This document shows positions 60,072 to 64,000 of a stretch of 64,000 nt of DNA, piece by piece. Made by a program: the position numbers and the translations under genes. The stretch's first letter is position 1. Each line of letters begins with the position of its first letter. This DNA is from Warburgia ugandensis (taxonomy: Eukaryota; Streptophyta; Magnoliopsida; Canellales; Canellaceae), in the NCBI GenBank assembly GCA_035236585.1, contig CP141138.1, positions 31,321,437 to 31,385,436 of the forward strand, given 5' to 3'. The notes under the pieces were generated by a model. It was not told the origin of the DNA and ran no database searches. It worked only from the letters and a program-made list of their open reading frames with translations.

Positions 60072-62991
60072 TATGCCCCTCCTCTCTAATTCTAGCTACA
60101 TCAACTCCTTAAAAATTTCACCTGAAATGTTGGTGGGTGTGAGTGCAACTATTCATTAGCAAAAATCTAGCCTAGTTTTGAAAACTAGTGGCAATCATGT
60201 TTTTAACAAGTAAAACCTTTATATGAAGAATCATCAAGTATAACAAAACTGCATTACCATAGTTCTAAAGAAATCATATTAGCAAATATAAATTGCAAAT
60301 AGTTCTCAAGATGTCTTGCACATCACACATGCTTAAATCACATACCAGGATGGTAGCACCCCTCCATAAGCCTCATAGACAATTGTTCCAAACCCTCAAG
60401 GATGATCGACATGTCTCTCATCATATCCAACAAAAACACATGTCACTATGCATGTTGAAGGAACTCATCTCCCGACTTTGTTTGATCACAAATGCAATCA
60501 GGCCTACAAATCGACTCTCATCAAACTACTAGATTAGGGTGTAAGTAGTCTTCCATGATGCATGCCCTCCACATTAGTTCAAAATTATAGATTGGTATTT
60601 AATTTGAAGGTCATGGGTCAATCTAAAATCCTCCAAGCATAGTTCCTAAAGGGTCTCAAGCCCTCTTCTGACTACCATAAGTAGTATAAGCGCCAAAATG
60701 CATTAGCAAAACTCACTCATGCTCCAACATAAATCAAATAAAATTCAAAGTACAACTCTCAAGCTCACAATTGAGTTAAACATGTGATAATCATCAATCT
60801 TGATACATTACTTTGGAGGAAGACGTTATACAACAATGTAAGCCGCATATCAAAACAACTCATGATTGGCAAGTTCTGATACATAAGATGAGACATGATA
60901 TAAACTCTCTATTAAAGATCCAACTATACCAATTGTTATGTATATAACATGCTCAAAATCACCTTACTTAGATTCCTTACACATCCCTCTTTAATATAAT
61001 TACTAAGCCTCTTAGACTCACAACTTTTCATGGCTCAACATTGTGTGCTCCAAATGAAATTCTCAGATATTACCTTTGACTCAAACTAGTATGTACAAAG
61101 CATGGATAACTTACAAAAATAGTCCAAAAGGAACATTGATAAATTTCCAAAATTTTAGGATGAAATGGCTATGTTGGATACATAAAAACTCCTTCAGAAA
61201 TTGATGAAATTTTGAGTTTCTTAGCAGAATAAAACCATGCCAAAGGATGCTTATATAATATATCAAATCAATAGAATACAAACCCAATCCAAATCATATG
61301 TAAAAGAGAAGTTGAATCTTAGGTTTCTCCAAAACACTGTTTTTCGCATGTTTAAAACTTTCATGTAAAATTGCAATTTTCAAAACCTCATTTTTTAATA
61401 TATTTTCTTAAAGTTCTTTCACATACAAAGTTAATTGATGAAGCAATGAACCCCTTTTGTAAAACTACGTAATCCCTTTTCAAAGATCGGTTCAAAACAT
61501 TGAATAGAGCTGCCTAAAAACATGACTAAAAACATCTTGATAAAACTTAAGCAAAAACTAATATTTATCAGCCTTTTTATCCTCACTTCATGACCACAAG
61601 AATCATATATCATATAATGATTTAAATCACCAGTAATATACATGAAAATTTTGAGTCAAATAGTGCTCAAAACCATCTAGTTTTTAAGCTTTCAAACATT
61701 CACTGTAGTGAGCAAGAAGATGCATTTAAAACTTTGCCTTAAAACTCAAGGAATTTGAGCTATGTACATCGAATCTTTTAGTAAGAATAATCTAAACTTA
61801 AAAAAACATGTCTTAATATTAATTATGATATTCTTTTCCAACATAAACATGGTAAAAATACCAAGCATAATAGTAGCTAAGACAGTGAACATGCCGAGTT
61901 TTCCACGTCTCATCTTAAGTTGTAAAATGCATCCAAAACTAAGCCAAAATCAAGACTAAAACCACTAGTATTCTCATATGATTTCAACCCACAATATTAA
62001 TCATGAAATTAAAAAAATAATATTAGAGTTTCCAATGAAAAATAGATGCAATAAGTGATGATAAAATGCACATAACAATAACATAGCACTACAATCCTGA
62101 TATGCATAGATTAAACATGCTATAAGACAATTGTTCATAATGTATTTATACACTACATAAAAAGTAGAGATCAAATAGACTTAAACATGAGTTGAATGGC
62201 AAATAAGACATGAGGAAACATGAACTTCCATCTATGCCAAAATTCATTGAAGACCATCCATGTTTCTAGTGCATAAACATGTTTTGAAACTCTAATAAAA
62301 AAACTTGCAAATCCATGCTTATACTATATAAAAACCTACTATTTTTCATCAAACAATCATGAAAAACTTTGAAAAACCTAGATGAAAGGGTTCTAATACC
62401 CCAAGCTAGAGTGGTTTTCCTCTTCCTTTCCTGCTCTCTTATTCCTTGCTTCCATGTTTTTCTTCCCTTTCTCCTTCCCTTGGTTTCATAGTTTTCTCCT
62501 CTAGTTTCTCTTCACCTCACTACTATTTTGACTCTATTATGAGTGTGGAATTGATCCAATACATATTTATTTCATAGGCTAGGGTTTTTGTATTGCTTCC
62601 TACCTAAACTCTCTAGCCTATTCTTATTAAAAGTTCACATTTTCACCTATAGATTGGACTCCATCTCAGCCATTTGATTCGCCACTTTCTAATCCAAAGA
62701 TAACCTAGTTTCCAAGTTGAGATAGGATAGGAATCTTCTAAACATTCTCCATGTGAAACCCCCCTTCCAAACTCCCCAAGTCTTCATGTTTCCCAGTGTC
62801 CCAAAAATGCTTAAAAATATAGCACCCTTCACCTCACTTGGTTGTCAAGCTTCCCCACTTGGCAGGTCCTAAAAATAAGGTGTTAAACCCCCATTCTCAT
62901 GGTGAATGTGATGTTTTCTAACTTGTTATTCATGTATAATTCCTATGTTTCCTAACTTGGCTGCTAGGCTTTACATCTTAAGTGATGTGTT
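60072..62991 (-). repeat. Chromovirus LTR-like stretch (-), no gene
   Basis: TTCACCTGAAATGTTGG and the following GTGAGTGCAACTA correspond to LTR D near 46,396 (TTCACCTGAAATTGTTG, GAGTACAACCAC). The C/T-rich part at 62,390-62,520 corresponds to 48,080-48,280. It is probably another decayed minus-oriented LTR, perhaps the far LTR of D. Ends not resolved; no coding signal in the short frames. Confidence 0.5.
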
Positions 62992-64000
62992 TGAAAATTA
63001 TCCTCAAGTGCACCGGTCTATTGAAGTATAGATCATGTAAGTGTTGATCCCACGAGGTCTCAATTTTCAAAGTTATAAAATATTAACTAAAATATATTTT
63101 AATTTAATTTAACCTAGCCAATGAATGAGATCAATTAATTCTAAAAATTACCCAAAGTAATAAAATTAATCAAAACCTAAACCTAACATTTTAGAACCCA
63201 CCACACTAAAATTAAATATACTAAAAATTAAGTTCTTTAGACTTTTACATTACTCATGTTAATAAAATAGCAATGAATTTAAAAACATGGAAAATACTAT
63301 TGTTCAAAGCCATAATTAGTAGATTTCCTCAATACTAAGATTTTTCCTAATTTAGCATATTTTATTAAAACATAATTGCCTTTTTAAGACACAGATTATC
63401 TAAGATTTTCATCTACTAAATAAACTATTCTAACATGCCTAGTATCTAAACTATAGGAAATACTTGATATTTCCTATGAAAAAATCACTAAACATATAAA
63501 TTAGATTGATAAAACTAACAATTACTTAATCATGAAATTATTTAATCTAATGCGGTTTCATCCTACCCTAGTGTGAAAATTAGCTGGACATACCAATTAT
63601 TGAAACTATGAACAACAAACTTACTTATTCCAAACACAAAACTAACTATTACTCTAAACTATACTAATTCTAATAAATAACAATGACTACAACACACAGA
63701 AAGCTAAAATAACAAACATCAAAAGTAAGAACAATTAACAATAGACATCTAATGAAAAGTAAAGATCAATTTCATTAATTAGAATTCAAAGACAAACAAG
63801 GATGTAGTACATGAATGAAATAAAATTAAGAGTAAACTAAACAGTCCCTATGGAAAGGAGTATCACCATGGTCTCCTGTCACATATGATCTCACTTCAAC
63901 CTGTGCTACCACCTCTGTTTAACAATCAAACAATGCCTTATATTTGTTATGTCACTCAACAAGTATAGTAGACATCACCCAATAGCCGTGACCTAAGAGA
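62992..64000 (-). repeat. N4: N-type LTR end (-), runs off the window
   Basis: Read on the minus strand it ends GTGGGATCAACACTTAC, then ATACTTCAATAGACCGGTGC, then ACTTGAGGATAATTTTCA. This is the U5 terminus seen in N2 and N3. No primer site lies beyond the end, so this is a 3' or solo LTR. The rest is AT-rich with no coding signal and continues past the window. Confidence 0.6.

Noticed and set aside
61431-61959. Small frames near 61,400-61,960
   Set aside because: AT-rich LTR-like DNA, no homologue elsewhere in the window and no recognisable motif.

Overview
The window reads as nuclear DNA of a flowering plant from a gene-poor, AT-rich, heterochromatin-like region. The evidence is chromodomain-bearing Ty3/gypsy retrotransposons primed by initiator tRNA-Met, a second LTR lineage primed by tRNA-Asp, an Au-type SINE, very long LTRs and nested insertions. 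I found no host protein gene, rRNA or tRNA gene. The species cannot be told from the sequence.

Bases 1-17,859 hold a head-to-tail array of one Ty3/gypsy chromovirus family (Tekay/Del-like by domain order and chromodomain), all on the minus strand: partial internal A (1-1597), LTR1 (1598-4125), internal B (4126-8711), LTR2 (8712-11235), internal C (11236-15819), LTR3 (15820-17859). Neighbouring elements share an LTR, with a period near 7.11 kb. All gag-pol copies are broken, largely by the same stops and frameshifts. LTR3 is a mosaic and has lost the TATA box.

Bases 17,860-29,870 hold old LTR-like DNA, a stretch of chromovirus-type LTR carrying an Au SINE (23,013-23,189), and N1, a pol-less element with a tRNA-Asp primer site (about 23,675-28,960). 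Bases 29,870-40,060 form a nest: a chromovirus LTR (E) appears to contain LTR G(+), which contains an inverted LTR G(-), which contains a 3.8-kb solo LTR (H) flanked by TTAAG. E continues with a primer site and a gag remnant (40,061-40,530). It is followed by a 4.95-kb LTR-like block (F, 40,687-45,638) and a protease-region scrap.

Bases 46,050-56,870 hold a decayed minus-strand chromovirus (D: 3' LTR, chromodomain, integrase). N2, a 7.05-kb relative of N1, is inserted in D's integrase with a perfect CTAAG duplication. N2 keeps both LTRs, a primer site, a polypurine tract and a broken homologue of the N1 protein. Bases 56,880-64,000 hold more LTRs of the N type (N3, N4) around chromovirus LTR-like DNA.

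The parts are layers of insertion, LTR-LTR recombination and point decay, not a cooperating gene set. Most stops that can be judged against a homologue are TAG where CAG is expected, or TGA where CGA is expected. This is the pattern left by deamination of methylated C in CHG and CG contexts. The most unusual items are the shared-LTR array with a promoterless mosaic end, the two-copy pol-less family with its own protein, and GC-rich hairpin and leader motifs shared between otherwise diverged LTR families.
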